This document shows positions 1 to 11,894 of a DNA stretch of 64,000 nucleotides, in pieces. Every line of letters begins with the position of its first letter. Positions within the stretch are counted from its first letter, which is position 1. This DNA is from Fistularia commersonii (lineage: Eukaryota > Chordata > Actinopteri > Syngnathiformes > Fistulariidae). Position numbers and translations under genes: made by a program. The stretch is from assembly GCA_037954325.1 (NCBI GenBank), contig JBBMNZ010000007.1:11283501-11347500 (forward strand). Direction: 5' to 3'. Below the pieces are notes generated by a model that saw only the letters and a program-made list of their open reading frames with translations, searched no databases and was not told the DNA's origin.

Positions 1-1790
1 TGGCTGCCACGCAGTGCCAGAGTGCCGCGTTGGCAGAGGAGTTGTAATCTAATAATGAGCATTGCAGCTGGGTGGGCGCACTCAACATGAATTCAATACT
101 ACCAAGAATTCTTGAGAACTGAAATTTGATAGGCAGAATTGAGAATAACCAACGTGCAAAAAACTGTATATGATGCACAACAACATTGGGTGGTGGTCGC
201 ATGACAAATTAGGGTTTCTGAAGTTTGCAAACTAGGAAGCCAGTGATAGGTTGTATGTATAGGTTGTCAGTCAACTGTAATCGATAGTCTATATGCTAAC
301 TGATCTTCAAAAGAAAATCATCCTGACGCTTTGAGACAGAATTTTTTATTTTATTCGTCTTTGCTTTTTTATGCCGCCAAACTATTGATCTTACATTTGT
401 TGTGTTTTGGAGCTCATTACTCTTGATTTAATTTCCTCTCACTACGGCAGCATGTGAGGAAAGAGAAACCAATTAGGCGTTTTCCAAACTCTCGTCGCGG
501 ATGCGATCAAGAACAAAGACGGTAAACTGAAAAACATGGGCTAATTGACGACAACTCCGGCATGGCGTCAACATAAAGCAAATGCGTTTGTGAAGTTTCT
601 AACCATGCTGCGACGCAAACTATTCTGCTCAAGTCTTCCTTTTAAATCACGTGTCAAGTGTGGTGTTGTGTGTACTCTGGGGGTAATACCATGATTAATG
701 AATAATAACAAGGGCACCATTCGCAGCAGCCAGATATTTTGAATCAATCAATAACCCTTAATTATAAGTTCTCCAAAGCGAGGGTCACCAAATTTTACGG
801 TGATGAGAAAAACAAAACGAGATAAAGCAAAATTGGAGCTCGATAATGGGATAAAATGGTGTTTTTTTTTCTGCTTCTTCAGAAACCAAGTGCCAGCTGA
901 GAAAAACAAATTTGGACTTCAGGATCTCTGAAGGACAAACGCTGTGCACCTGGGCACCCAAATCCATGCAGGGTCTTATGCAGTTGGTGCGATTTGGGCG
1001 AACGAACCAATCCCGAGGTCGAGCGTGAAGTGCCAGTGAAAGACATCGTCTGGGTCACAGAGTTAACTCGAGGACGTTTGTACCTGGAGGAAGAAGAAGG
1101 CGTCTCCAAAGCGTTTGATCAGCTGTGACTCTCTTTTTGAAGTGCGCGCCGAGAGCCATACATGAAAAGGAGGCGTGTGAAAAGTAAAAGCGTGGGCACG
1201 TTCAACCCCGTACCTCTGATCCATGTGCCGGAACAAACCGAATAAAGATGAAAATACATATTAAAAAAAGAAAGAATGTGCACATAGGGAATATACCTAA
1301 AGCTACATGCTAGGATCACAAACAGAGAGAGGCGTAAGATGAGGAAAGATTCACAAAGTTTAGCTTTGATGGTCATTGTGGGAATTAGCTCGCAGCTACA
1401 TGGGTTATCAGGAGCAGGTACACCAGACAAACTGCAGCAGCATCCCTGAAGGAACTGGCTAAACTAACCATTCGCTACACGGTACGAACCCTGTCTACAT
1501 TATCCAGAGGCTGTAAGTCCGGTCTAATCAGATCCGCTTGGCAGCTGACAAGAGCTCCTCAAAGAGACTCTGACGGCCATGCCTAGCTTTTAACCGTTTC
1601 CCCTTCTCATGCTCAGCCTCACACATTTAGACTGTCCTGAGGAAAAAAGAAAATAAGCTCAGACCCCCATCAAACCGGTGAACAGCCCATTTCTACTCTT
1701 TGGTCGGTAAAAGTAAAATTAGAGTTCTGGCTTGACAAAAAAAGACACAAAAATGCAGTTTCTTTTTGAGGAAGCTTATAGTTAGGGTTT
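1..1790. other. Unannotated single-copy-looking DNA
   Basis: I see no recognisable coding exon, RNA gene or transposon here. Reading frames are short and stop-rich on both strands. It may be ordinary intergenic sequence or very old decayed repeats. Confidence 0.4.
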
Positions 1791-1799
1791 GACTAGCCC

Positions 1800-2190
1800 C
1801 TAGTTGCTTCAGGCGTACTCTGCAGATAGATATCCCATAATGCATTTCTCACATTCCTCCCACTATCACTAGCCTGTCTTTACTCATGTCCCTTCGTCAA
1901 TGATTGATAGCCTTATATCTTCTCCTGAGTCCTTGAAGTCACTATACAGGTTCCCAGAGGGCATGTCTTGATCCCCTACAGGGGCATCCACCGTTGTAAT
2001 TTCTTTCATCAATATATCAATGCTGGTCGAGGCAGAAGGCTGCCAAATATTGACCTGGGATCCGTCCAAGGTGTCTGCCCCGGTAAAAGGCTGTTGTTTC
2101 CTCACCTGTGTTGCCAAGTGCTTGCCCGTTGGGGAATCTTGGATTTCGGTTTTAAAGCGTGTTGTCCAGAGCTGCTTTACACGGAAAGTG
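1800..2190 (+). repeat. Old unclassified interspersed repeat, copy A
   Basis: This stretch shares an ordered series of blocks with 49390-49925: a CATAAT(G)CATTTCTC-like block, CATATCTTCTCCTGAGTCC-like text, a GGGCATG-CTTGATC block, GAGGCAGA-GGC-GCC, then GGATC(T/C)GTC, GCAGTTGTTTCCT and ATTTTAAAGCGTGTGGT-like endings. The order is the same and both copies are diverged, so they descend from one dispersed repeat. It resembles a common percomorph repeat that I cannot place in a class. The short open frames in it are not convincing genes. Confidence 0.6.
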
Positions 2191-2194
2191 TTAT

Positions 2195-3220
2195 GAAACT
2201 TGACAGTTTAATCATCACTCAGAGTAAAGCGATTCACGGGAGATGACGGCAGAGGGCGCTGTAGTGATTCAAGAGTAGCGTACCTGCCCCTGGGGTGAAG
2301 GCTACTTTGGATTCTTGTCTCTACACAGACTTGTCAGAACTTTAATATAGTATTCCCAGAAGAAACTCTTTGAAACTTTTATGTGTTTTAAAGAGAAATA
2401 TTCAAGCGTGATTTGCAGCCATTTGCAGCCAGCGTACTAAATAAGTTAGTGTACCTTCAGATAACACAGGAATGCAGTTTTTTTTTTTTTATTTTGAGGG
2501 ATGTCAAGTTGTACCGCTGATCATGGTAATCAAGCAGAATTTGGCCGCAGGTCACCCATTAGGTTAATTTTTTTTTCTCCATTTTTTTTTTTTGGGTCAA
2601 TCTCATCTAACACGCAAGCCAAAGATCCTATCTCAGGAGGAAATGAAAGTCATCGTCACCCCTTACCATCACACCATACCATTTGAACAATGAGAGTTGG
2701 ACCTCATCATTCATAATGACACAGATCATCTATAACCATTTCAGGTATGATAAAAAGCTAAGCTGATGTAGAAATGCCCTCTTTTCCAATTCAGATTTCT
2801 ATGGATTTGTGGCTTTAACCTTGAACAGCGACAGATAATAGATTTGTCATTGAGAACCTTCCCCCTTTCTACATAAAGAACCCTTTAAAAGAGATATATC
2901 ACTGGCGTCTGGCTGATGAAGTCTCTGTGTTTTGGGATTATATCTTGATTCATTTTCATTTACCTTCCCGCGGGTCTCCGGATTGAATCACCCAGACCGG
3001 ATCATTAAAGCTGAGGTTATCGGCGCAGAGCGCAGAGCGGCTCTTCACTCAGCGGTCGGTCGGCAACAACGCCCCTCCTTCCCAGCCCAGACGTCTGTGA
3101 GCCGTAGGAGATACTGAAAATTAAGTGACCGACCAAAGTCTATTTGACTTTCAAAACACAATACACTTTAAATAGCAGAATCAATGCAAATTTGATCTTG
3201 CTTCTTGTCTTTACAATACT
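2195..3220. other. Unannotated DNA with poly-T runs
   Basis: This interval holds several long T homopolymers (near 2479 and 2581) but no gene or element I recognise. The part near 2990-3110 is GC-balanced and repeat-free. Confidence 0.35.
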
Positions 3221-3224
3221 GCTG

Positions 3225-3425
3225 TGGTTCATTTGGAAGACCAGGCATCCCTCTAAGTAAGAAGTTGGCGGTTTGATTCTTGGTTCCTCCTGTCTGCACG
3301 GGTAAGACATTGAACTCCAAGTTGCTACCGATGGCCTCGCACGGCAACCCTGCCGAAATGGACACGAGTCTGTGTGTGAATGGATGAAAGTCATTGAAGT
3401 ATCTGTCTGAACTGCCTGATAGTTG
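3225..3425 (+). mobile_element. tRNA-derived SINE fragment, copy 1
   Basis: The B-box-like GGCGGTTTGATTCTTGG is followed by a body typical of a common fish SINE: CTCCTGTCTGCA, then AAGACATTGAACTCCAAGTTGC, a GATGGC...CGCACGGCA block and GTGTGTGAATGGATGAA. The tRNA-like head is poorly preserved. Related copies lie at 8165-8345 (minus) and 41145-41338 (plus). Confidence 0.6.
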
Positions 3426-4084
3426 CTAGGGTGACAGGAATTCCTTGTATGTCTATCAGGAGATTGGGAACTCATAAAATCGTCATTTAAATCTGTCTTT
3501 GGAATGTTGAAGTTGACGGCCTTTGACGCCACCAATGTTGGGAGATACGCTGTATATCCCGATCAAATAATAATCAGTTCACATAAACAACAGATTGAGG
3601 CATGTCAATGTTGCCTGTTTGATGCTTTATTTCTTTTAAATAGAAGTTTTTTTTTCATATAATCAAGACATTGTCAGTGGAATATTCATCATCTTCTCAT
3701 CTATCTAGTGTAAAGCCCTTTAAAACCACAAGACCATCAAACTTTTCATCACCTTGTGAAATAATGCCATCTAGAATAAAAGATGTGATGTTCAAAAATA
3801 AAAGTAACTGGAAAATGCAGGGTTGGGGCAATGGTTATGTAAACCGTCTCTGTTCATATTGGTTACAATAGTAGGAGTTCACGGTTCACAATTTGGACCA
3901 GTTAACCAAAATTTCAGGGAATCGCTTCGGGAGCCCAGGATTGGCTATCACTATCAACAACACAGCACAAAACTGAGTTTGCAACAGGTACATATTAATA
4001 GCAAAAAAAAAAAACATCAACATATAGACAACACGCCATCAATAGACCACCAATGTCACATCTGCAAGATGCAGTTAACCCCAT
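3426..4084. other. Unannotated DNA
   Basis: I see nothing recognisable apart from a short A-run near 4003. No reading frame resembles a known family. Confidence 0.35.
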
Positions 4085-4430
4085 AATATCTAGCAGGGCA
4101 ACATTTAACACAAAGGTCCCTGGTTTAATTCCCACCGGGTGCCTTTCTGTGTTGAGTTTGCATGTTCTCCTCGTCTACGCCGGTTTCCTCCGGGCTCTCC
4201 GTTTTTTTTCCAAAAGCATGCAGGATGCAATTGAGCATGCATGCATGCCTAAGCACTTAAGCGCTTCCAGCACCATGCATGTATAAATAAGGTGGTGAAT
4301 GGCTGTTTGTCTCTGAGCGTGGCCCTGCGGCCACAAAGTAAACCTGCCTCTCCCCTCAGTGACAGCTGGGATAGGCGCCAGCACCCCGTGGTCTTGAGCA
4401 GCAGAATGAATGAATGAAAAATAGAAAATG
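4085..4430 (+). mobile_element. V-SINE (DANA/mermaid-like)
   Basis: The conserved V-SINE core is plain: GAGTTTGCATGTTCTCC, GGTTTCCTCCGGGCTCTCCG and a CCAAA-AGCATGCA block. It follows a tRNA-like B box (GGTCCCTGGTTTAATTCCCA). Downstream come GTGAATGGCTGTTTGTCTC, the tail phrase ACAGCTGGGATAGGCGCCAG and a short (GAAT)n end. V-SINEs are tRNA-derived and move by LINE machinery. Insertions such as ATGCATGCATGC interrupt the middle. Confidence 0.85.
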
Positions 4431-5980
4431 CCTTCCCCCATGACCATGCTAGGAGGCCATTCAATTTTAACATATTGCTGTTTTTCACAGAATACATTGA
4501 GAATGATAAAAAAAAAAAAAAACTTTTTTGTTGACATGTCACATGAGGAACACTGATTTCATGGTCAGCTTAGCATCAGATGCTGTCGTCAGGAATCTCG
4601 CTCTATTGTGACATAAGCAATAACCTCCACCGATTCTGGTCCATGATTATTTCATCAGATTTTTATATTATAAACGATTATAAACATATCTGCCGGGGCA
4701 GACTGGTGAACAGCACAGACACACAAATGATCACAGTGGGCTGGACTCAAGTGAGATCCCGGTGCAGGGAACATAGATTCACCTGCATCATTCATCATAT
4801 TCTTGATGAACAATTTCATACATCACTTTTATATTAGTTTCCACTTTACACCATTTCGAAGTCCTTAGTCTTTGAGCACACACCAGGCCCACATTAAGCA
4901 CTCACCGCCATTACCGAAAAACTGAGACAGTTTTTTCATACCTTTTGTCGAAATGTGATTATTGTCTGCCAAGGAAATGGGTGTCTGTTTTACACAGCCA
5001 TAGTACGAGCCCTGGGTGTTTCAGCCTCTCCATTAGACTGACAGAGCAAAGGGAGAATGGAAGAAAGAGATGGGCTTCCCGTGAAAAGATCTCAGAATGA
5101 GGACTTCAGATTTTTTCATATTTTTAATAAATTGAATGTGTTTTTTTCTCTCTTTTTTGGTGTATTTGAGGTGTACTCTCTGAAGACCACATGTCCCCTG
5201 AGTGCTTGACAGTGAAAAGCGTAGTACCTTTTCCAGAGAGCAGCAAGGCATTGTGGCAACTGTGCAATTCTGTTTTTCGAAACAGTCTATCAAACCAGCA
5301 CAGGTATTAATTATGTATTTTTTCTCCCCTAAAAAATAAATACACTAGTAATTTAGCCGTATTGACAAGTGATGCTGTTTGATCACTTCTATTTTAATTT
5401 CCACAGTGCATTTACTGCTGTATTAAATATCAAAATATACATACCTTAAGGGAACTAAAATTCAACCGAACTTCCAATCTAAATATGACCTAAATTTGTT
5501 TTTTTTTAATTGATTCATTTTCTACGTGATTGTTTATTTAAATTTACTTTATCTTATCTTATTTTATTTTGTCGAAAAAATCTGAATGTAGGATGGCAGA
5601 GATAAGCGCCGCCGCAACATAAACGCTTCATTTCCATACTGTTGAGTAAATGTGTCAGAGGCTATTATCAAAGTTATAAATTCGATTGAATCTCTCAAGT
5701 CCTTAAAAGTCTCACACGGCTACAACTGCGCTCTGTCAAACACTTTTAGCGAAAAAAAAGCTTGCAGATTTTAATTGATACCAGACTCATTTAGTTGCCA
5801 CTGTTGTTGCAAATAAAGGACAAGGTCAATTATAAGCCAGGTATAAATTTAAACTTAAACAAGAACAGCCCAAGTCTCCAAGCATGTTTATGTATTTTAG
5901 AGAGCTGTATATTACAAATCAATTACCTTGGGCCAATTTCCACTAGAGGCCACATATAGAGACATACAATACTAGAAGAG
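4431..5980. other. Unannotated AT-rich DNA
   Basis: No gene or element is recognisable. There are homopolymer A/T runs (4507, 5140, 5500) and a repeat-poor segment at 5590-5880. Open frames here are short and lack similarity to any family I know. Confidence 0.35.
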
Positions 5981-5984
5981 AATA

Positions 5985-6145
5985 CAATACACTTGAATCA
6001 TCCCACAGTGGGAGAGAGCGGGGAAGTTTCAATTCACTCACAGCAGATAGTGAACAGTGCAGTAGAGAAAGTAAATCATGTGCAATGACTAAGATATACA
6101 ATAGAGATAGCAGGAAAATATCAACGTACTCAGGTTTGTGGGGAA
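5985..6145 (-). repeat. LINE 3'-end relic (CCCACAGTGGG type)
   Basis: The phrase ATCATCCCACAGTGGGAG followed by AAGTTTCAATTCACTCACAG and GTGAACAGTGCAGTA matches a piece at 22815-22990. Such text is common at the 3' ends of fish L2/Rex1-type LINEs read on the opposite strand. The class is inferred. Confidence 0.45.
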
Positions 6146-6149
6146 TAAT

Positions 6150-6395
6150 GTGACCTATCCCAACTGCCATTGAGCGAGAGGCAGGGTACACCCTGTACTG
6201 GTTGCCAGTCAACAAAGCAGACAGACAACTATTCACTCTCTCGCTCGCACTCTGGGCAGTTTTTCCAACTAACCCGTTGCATGTTTTTAGACCGTGGGTG
6301 GAAATTGGAGAACCCGCACAGACTGCAAACTCCACAGAGAACGATCCCCTGTCAGAATCAAACCAGAGTCCTTTGTGCCGTGAGGCCGAAGCACA
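6150..6395 (-). mobile_element. V-SINE, minus strand
   Basis: Read on the minus strand this is an almost complete V-SINE. It has the tRNA-like head near 6390 (GCCTCACGGCACAAAGGAC), the core GGAGTTTGCAGTCTGTGCGG, the CTAAAAACATGCAACGGGTT block, and the tail with TGGCAACCAGTACAGGGTG and TCAATGGCAGTTGGGATAGG near 6155. Confidence 0.85.
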
Positions 6396-6450
6396 GGGAA
6401 ACACATTTCTAGACTCTACGTATGACAATAAAGTTGAATATTAAATATAT
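6396..6450 (+). mobile_element. LINE 3' tail
   Basis: GGGAAACACATTTCTAGACT leading to GTATGACAATAAAGTTGAAT is close to the end of the LINE at 32755-32820 (GGGAAACACATTTCTACACT). It is a very short 5'-truncated L2/Rex1-type end that abuts the V-SINE. Confidence 0.55.
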
Positions 6451-6454
6451 ATAT

Positions 6455-8160
6455 AATTATAAATTCAACAATGCTCAACAAAATATGTGTGCTGACTTAC
6501 TTGATGGAAAATATCAAGTTATTTACTTTACCCACACATATACACACTTTTCTTATGCTCGAAATTAACTGTGAGCTGGCAATTAACTCTACTTCTGATT
6601 GTACAGAAGAAGACAATTTTGAAAAGACAGTTCGAAAATAGAGCAGGAATCTTGAAAATAAGAATTGGGTGGGAATTTCATTTTTTACACACACTTTAAA
6701 TCATTGCGGAAGAAAATATTGAAAGGCGCCTGCGACTAGCTATAAAAATATATCAGATTTTCCAACTCATGTTCAAGCCTCAAGACAAGGTGGAGGTCAA
6801 AAATAGCTGCATCATCATATCCATATTCTTCATTAGATGAATAGAGTGACTATTGCGGGGTTTTGAATGTCCTTACTGAGAATTACTACAAACTCCCTTT
6901 TCCAAACATGCAATTATAGAATAATAGGATGTGTGTGTGTGGGTGGTTTGGGGAGGGGGGCATGACAGAGGCTAATGCAAAGTGCTCAACTACCTCAAGA
7001 CTCTGGCTTATTGAAATGACCCGGAGAGCACTATCAAGATTCTCCCGTATTGAGAAATTGGCAAACCGGCCCCTGGTTTTTTAATTCAAGTGGGTCTCAT
7101 GTGGTTTTCAAGGGTGAAATTTAACAGGGCATTTCATCTTGAACCCTGAGAGCCAAAATGAAAAGGCCCGAGTCTGTCAATCAGCACGTTAGGGCAGGTG
7201 AGGATGGACAAGAATCTGTCTGAGGTGGATTGAATTCATTTGCATTTCTGAGCACACTCTGATCTGTGGAGAAAGGGAGCCGAAAGGAGAACAACATGGG
7301 AAAAGAAGTTAAAGATGAAGGTGGTCCGGCAACTGCGATGCCAGATCCGCGCTGGATTCTGATCTGCAGAAACGACGCATATGCGGATGTTCTTGCCTGC
7401 CAGTTGCCACAAGGAGCCAGATGCTGAAACAGGTTCACTGGAGGAGGCAGCCCTTTGGAGTTCACCAAGGATGATGTAAAGAGAAATATCAATGAGGGCT
7501 GTTGGGTTCATGAGCTTGATCTTCAGGACGTGCAGGAAAAAAAAATCTTGAGCAGCAGAAGCCTTGGGCAATACCGTGAGACAGTGGATCGGCCAACGCT
7601 GGCGGTGATCCCTCAACAGAAAAATAAAAAAAGTAAGACGTTGACAAAATGTGCAGCGCCTTCGCCGAGCCGACAGCCCGGCTCTGGGTAGCAGTTAGGA
7701 CAGGATTGTCTTTTTTTTTTTCCGCCGAATTAGAGGAGATTGAGTTTGAGTGAGAAAATGAGAAGGTGCAAAGAAGCGAGGCAGAGCCATGCACTAACTG
7801 ACAAGTGGATTCAAGCATTTGGGCGGGTGGAGGCAAGGAAGGTGAGGGTGCCTGAGAAAACAGAGACATCATGGAAACAAGGCAGGGGGGGGGGGGGAGA
7901 AAAGAGCTCAGAGAGCTGAAGCTTGGCAGAAGAGAATGTCGAAACAATCAAAAAATACAGAATATGAAAAAAAATAGGAGGCTGTGCCACACCTGAATCA
8001 GACAAAATGGAAAATAATTATTTAAACGGTCTCCAATTGTATGTGTCATGGTTTTAGAGGGCGTGTCTAACCCAAATGCAAGGACAGTCAAGAGGTAAGG
8101 TGTTTATTTTACAAGAGATGAACGACGGGCTGTGCTTCTGGGTCTGGGTTGTTTCTAGGG
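6455..8160. other. Unannotated DNA
   Basis: This interval contains short GT and G-run simple sequence (6920-6960, 7887-7899) and a poly-T run at 7711. Several minus-strand frames up to about 150 codons cross 7200-7950, but they are low-complexity Ser/Pro/Phe-rich readings of purine-rich DNA and resemble no family. I call no gene. Confidence 0.35.
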
Positions 8161-8164
8161 CCGT

Positions 8165-8345
8165 GTCACAGGACCTTCACCAATGGGGAAAAGCTGCCTT
8201 GCAAGATGCTAAGCAGGCCGTCGGGAGCAGCTCTTAGTGCCTTGCTCAAGGGTACTTCTGCAAGCAGGCAGGAGAAACCAGGTATCAAAGAGCCTGCCTT
8301 TGGATTATAGAGTTGCTCGCTCTGCTGGCTGAGCTGCAGCCGCCC
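8165..8345 (-). mobile_element. tRNA-derived SINE, copy 2, minus strand
   Basis: On the minus strand it starts with a tRNA-like head (GGCTGCAGCTCAGCCAGCAG) and continues through CCTTGAGCAAGGCACTAAGAG, a phrase typical of an abundant percomorph SINE, to AGCTTTTCCCCATTGGTGAA. It is diverged and lacks an obvious poly-A or simple tail. Confidence 0.6.
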
Positions 8346-8349
8346 CCAA

Positions 8350-8800
8350 TTCAATATACGAGCGCCAGTAAACATACTAGGAAATAAATATTTTGTCCAT
8401 AGGAAAAGATTTTATTACATTTGTGGATTAATTTATTCATCCCTGTTCAGTTTTATGAATTCAGAATGTATCGGTTGCATCTCTCCGTATCCGTCCTCAC
8501 TTGAATAATGTTACGTGCGGGAATTCGCATCCCGGCTTAACCATTTATCAACCCGGACCATAATTTGCAATTCGCGAATCCGGTAATGTGAGGCGTCGAC
8601 TCATATCGAGCAACGGGGAAAAGAAAAAAAAAAGAAGACGAAGAAAAAAAGGGAAGACGGTGATAAATATCCCACTGCTGGGACAAAGCCATTTCTCTGC
8701 AGATGGATGTGCAAAACGCAAGTCTGTGCAACTGAAATCAGAATTCTTGAAAAGAAAAGAAAGAAAAAACGAAAGAAAGAAAAATAAGAATATTCTCTGG
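8350..8800. other. Unannotated DNA with purine tracts
   Basis: Two A/G tracts (about 8617-8660 and 8747-8795) form the only visible structure. They explain the Lys/Arg-rich frame on the plus strand and the Phe/Ser-rich frames on the minus strand, so I do not call a gene. Confidence 0.4.
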
Positions 8801-8805
8801 CACAG

Positions 8806-8909
8806 TGAAACAGTAGTTAGTGCTTCTGCCTCACAGCAAGAAGGTCCGTGGCTCAATTCCTACAAGCGGCCTTTCCTCTCACAGTCCAAAACATTCGGAG
8901 TCCCAAGAT
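8806..8909 (+). mobile_element. V-SINE 5' part, split by a hAT element
   Basis: The head AGTGCTTCTGCCTCACAGCA, AGAAGGTCCGTGGCTCAATTCC and CTCACAGTCCAAAACATTCGG are V-SINE. The element stops at 8909 and resumes at 9626 with CCCTAAATTGTCCACACATG, which is the next V-SINE segment. The break is a transposon insertion with an 8 bp target duplication. Confidence 0.8.
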
Positions 8910-9625
8910 CAGGGGTTTCAAACTCAATTTGCTCCAGGGGGCTGCATACAGCCTAATTTGATGTCAAGGGGACCCGACCAGTAAAATCATAGTGTTAATT
9001 ACTTAGAAGTCCAAATTTTTCCTTTGTTTCAGTGTAAAGGAGAACAGGTTAATTATAAAAATCTTCAAATGTAATGAACTGTTCATTTAAAAAATACACG
9101 AGGAACACCCTGAGATTAAGAAAAGTAAGTGCAATTTCAACAACACTATGCCTCAGTTCTGTCTTTTCAGTTGTCTGTGCATTTTGTTGTATTTTCGCCA
9201 GGGTGAGTCTCATAGTGGCACCAAAATATGCTGTGTCCACACCAAGCATGCAGGTTTCTTATTAACCTCAACAAACAAATAAGAAGTGGTCCATTTTTCC
9301 TGGAAAACTTTACACTCAATGTCCACTTTTCTCCTCTTTTACAACATCTTGCTGATGAGAATTTCGGGTTCAACAGAAAAGCAGGTTCATTTCTAACACT
9401 AAGTAAAAATGCTATTTGCAGACCTAGAAACCGAATTGCTGCCATCTGCTAGGTTTGTTTGGGTACGAGTCAAATACTGTTGTGCCATGTTGCTTACTCT
9501 GACTAAAACAGTGCCTCCCTCACAGACAATTAAGGAACTGCATTTTTATTAAAAAAAGCAATTCATGATTCTGATGTTTTTTTTTTTCTAAATTGCAGAT
9601 CTATTTCACGGGTTGGACCCCCCTG
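8910..9625. mobile_element. Non-autonomous hAT element with 8 bp TSD
   Basis: The 716 bp element begins CAGGGGTTTCAAACTCAATT and ends GGTTGGACCCCCCTG, which fits the hAT (Charlie-like) end type CAGGGGT...ACCCCTG. It is flanked by CCCAAGAT (8902-8909) and CCCTAAAT (9626-9633), an 8 bp duplication with two mismatches, as expected for hAT. No long transposase frame is visible. It sits inside a V-SINE. Confidence 0.75.
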
Positions 9626-9925
9626 CCCTAAATTGTCCACACATGTGAATGAGAGAGTGAACAGTCGTATGTCTTGTTAGGCGGTATGGCTTACGGAGTG
9701 AATGGTTGGATGTCTCTATATGACATGTGACATGAGTGAGTGAATTGCTGCATCTTTATGTGACATATGAATGACAGAGTGAACGAGTCCTTGTGTCTAT
9801 GGGACAGCGAAAGGATACTTGTATGTCTCTATAGCATGTCAATAAGAGTGAATGGCTGTATGTCTCTATGGGACATGTGGATGAGTGAGTGAATTCTTGT
9901 ATGTCTCTATATGTTACACTGTTAT
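9626..9925 (+). repeat. V-SINE 3' half expanded into a minisatellite
   Basis: After CCCTAAATTGTCC, a SINE segment of roughly 45-60 bp (GTGAATG-TTGTATGTCTCTATGTGACATGTGAATGA type) is repeated about five or six times with drift, at 9650, 9690, 9735, 9775, 9815, 9850 and 9890. A normal V-SINE carries this segment once or twice. The usual SINE tail is missing. Confidence 0.7.
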
Positions 9926-10075
9926 GGACTGTTATGGGCTGTTATGCACTCTAATAGTATTCTTTTAATTTCATGTCTCCATAGCATTGTGAGAAACATC
10001 TTCCCCCATTCCTCTATATGCCCAGTATATCCAGAGAAATTGACAATAAAGCTGACTTTGACTTTTGACTTTGAC
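9926..10075 (+). mobile_element. LINE 3' end (L2/Rex1 type)
   Basis: The text runs GTTATGCACTCTAATAGTAT, CCAGAGAAATTGACAATAAAG and then repeats of CTGACTTTGACTTTTGACTT. This is a familiar fish LINE 3' end with a short tandem tail. No coding part remains. Confidence 0.65.
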
Positions 10076-10079
10076 TATG

Positions 10080-11890
10080 CTTATTTCGATGCCATTTTGT
10101 ACGTGTGTGTGTCTCGGTCTGTGACTATGAAATCGAAGACGACAAAACCGCTGATGAATTTGTCTCCTTCTTTCCTCTGTGGCTGAGGTGGCTCAAGGAT
10201 GTTTGTGGATCTAGGGTCTGAACTTACTTACAAGACCCCGGGTCAAGTTTTTATAGTGTTCCGATGATTCTGATGGTAGATTTGATTTGAGAAAAAGAGA
10301 GAAAAAAATGCGATGACACCGGCATTATTGAACCTAAGCATCTTAAAAAAAAAAAAAAAAAACATTGTCGCATCGTTTTTATCACAGCTAAGGCCATGAA
10401 ATAAAGTGACTCCATGAAGTTTCTCTTAAAGTTATCTGAGTCAATTTTTGACATTGAAGTTTCTCTGACCTGCTTATAAAGAAAAGCTAAGCTCCGGAGC
10501 AAAATTCTGCCTTTTTTTTTCTTTTCTTTTTTCCATTCCCCTTGTAATATACCGTGACAGCAGAGTCAAGGAATCTCAAAGATTCATAGAAATCGCAAGC
10601 TCCATGTGCTCAATAATTTGGTTTGCAGACAACAAGCGTTGAATAGCCGCATTTTTTCATTTTTTTGTCATTTTTTTTTATAAATATTGTGTCACGCCGA
10701 AGTTTGTCAAGAGATTGATGTGACGCCCCCCTCCAGGCTGCTGCAAATTTCTCCAGGCGGAGTTTAGACACAGCAAGCTGAAAGATGTTTCAGCACAAAA
10801 CTCAAGCAGGTAAACAGAGGACTGGATGTGAGTGCGGCTCATAGGAGCCCTCTGGTCGATGCATCCACAATAAACAGGGCGCCTATACTGCGGCAAAAAC
10901 TGTGCACCTAGATATCACGTGTGAATTTATGTAACGCACAACTGTTTGAACATTTGACCTCCCACATCATGAAAAATCGTAGTGATTGCGACGGGGTTCC
11001 CGGAACCCTAGAAACAGCAGCTACACTGTTTCTTTGAAATTTTTACCGCAGAGCTGACAGGATACACATGGCGCGGCGAGTGAGTAACCGAGAACACAAC
11101 AATTTGAAAATCTATTTCTTTTCTGTTGTTTGGTTTTGACAGGGGGTCTCCATGTTCTTCCTACCTCTGTGATGAAATTATTTGAAATTGAGTTTATATG
11201 CATGTAAGTTGTTTTCAATTAGAGCTCTAGTTATCAATTTTGATCAACTCACAAGACACCGGTACTTCAAAATGTCTGAAGGGAACTGAAACGATGAAAA
11301 ACTAGTATCAAGGCTGTTAAAAACTGGAGGTGTAGCTTGAGAGGCTTTTATTAACAGTTTTAGAACGTTTAACAACATTCAAATATTGTCTCTGAGACCA
11401 AATATTATTTCTTTTTGCTCCAGTGTATTTAGCCCGACTTATTGCAAATTATACCCAGTGCCAAACATGTACTCATTACCCTTTCCACGCTCTCAGCAGC
11501 CTTTCTTCTTTCATCCCAAAACTAATACAGAGATTGTGCCTTGGGATCTAGACCTCCTTCTCACTGCAACAATGTGGCTATTAATGCGGCAGCATTTAAC
11601 TCGCAGCATATTGCTAAGAACCAATCATTATTTCTTCTCAAAATCAAAATGCATTCTATGTCATGTTTATTCATGGACCTGGTATGCAGATCAGCTTGAT
11701 TACACACGGGGGGTATCAGGGATTGGAAGGATGTTGGGGGTTTGGATCCTCCAGGATCTCCTGAGATCTTCCACTACATGAAGTACACAGGGACTGCGAG
11801 GACATCAACAGTGTAACACAAGGAGTTGGGAACCTCCGGGATCTTCCAGGATCCACCAGGATCGCCTTGCCTACGCTAGGTCAAGCCTAG
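10080..11890. other. Unannotated DNA
   Basis: There is an A18 run at 10345-10362 and T-rich stretches near 10510 and 10650. A short motif of the CTCCGGGATC / TCCAGGATC type recurs near 11740-11870. I see no gene, and a 131-codon plus-strand frame at 11386-11781 matches nothing I recognise. Confidence 0.35.
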
Positions 11891-11894
11891 GCAT

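Noticed and set aside
5943..6428. 161-codon minus-strand frame
   Set aside because: Most of it lies on the minus-strand V-SINE (6150-6395) and a LINE-end relic.
7489..7947. 152-codon minus-strand frame rich in Ser, Pro and Phe
   Set aside because: It is the complement of purine-rich DNA, with no family similarity, splice context or conserved motif visible.
9626..9925. CRISPR-like array of short repeats
   Set aside because: Units are contiguous and drifting, without regular unique spacers, and derive from a V-SINE in a vertebrate-type genome.
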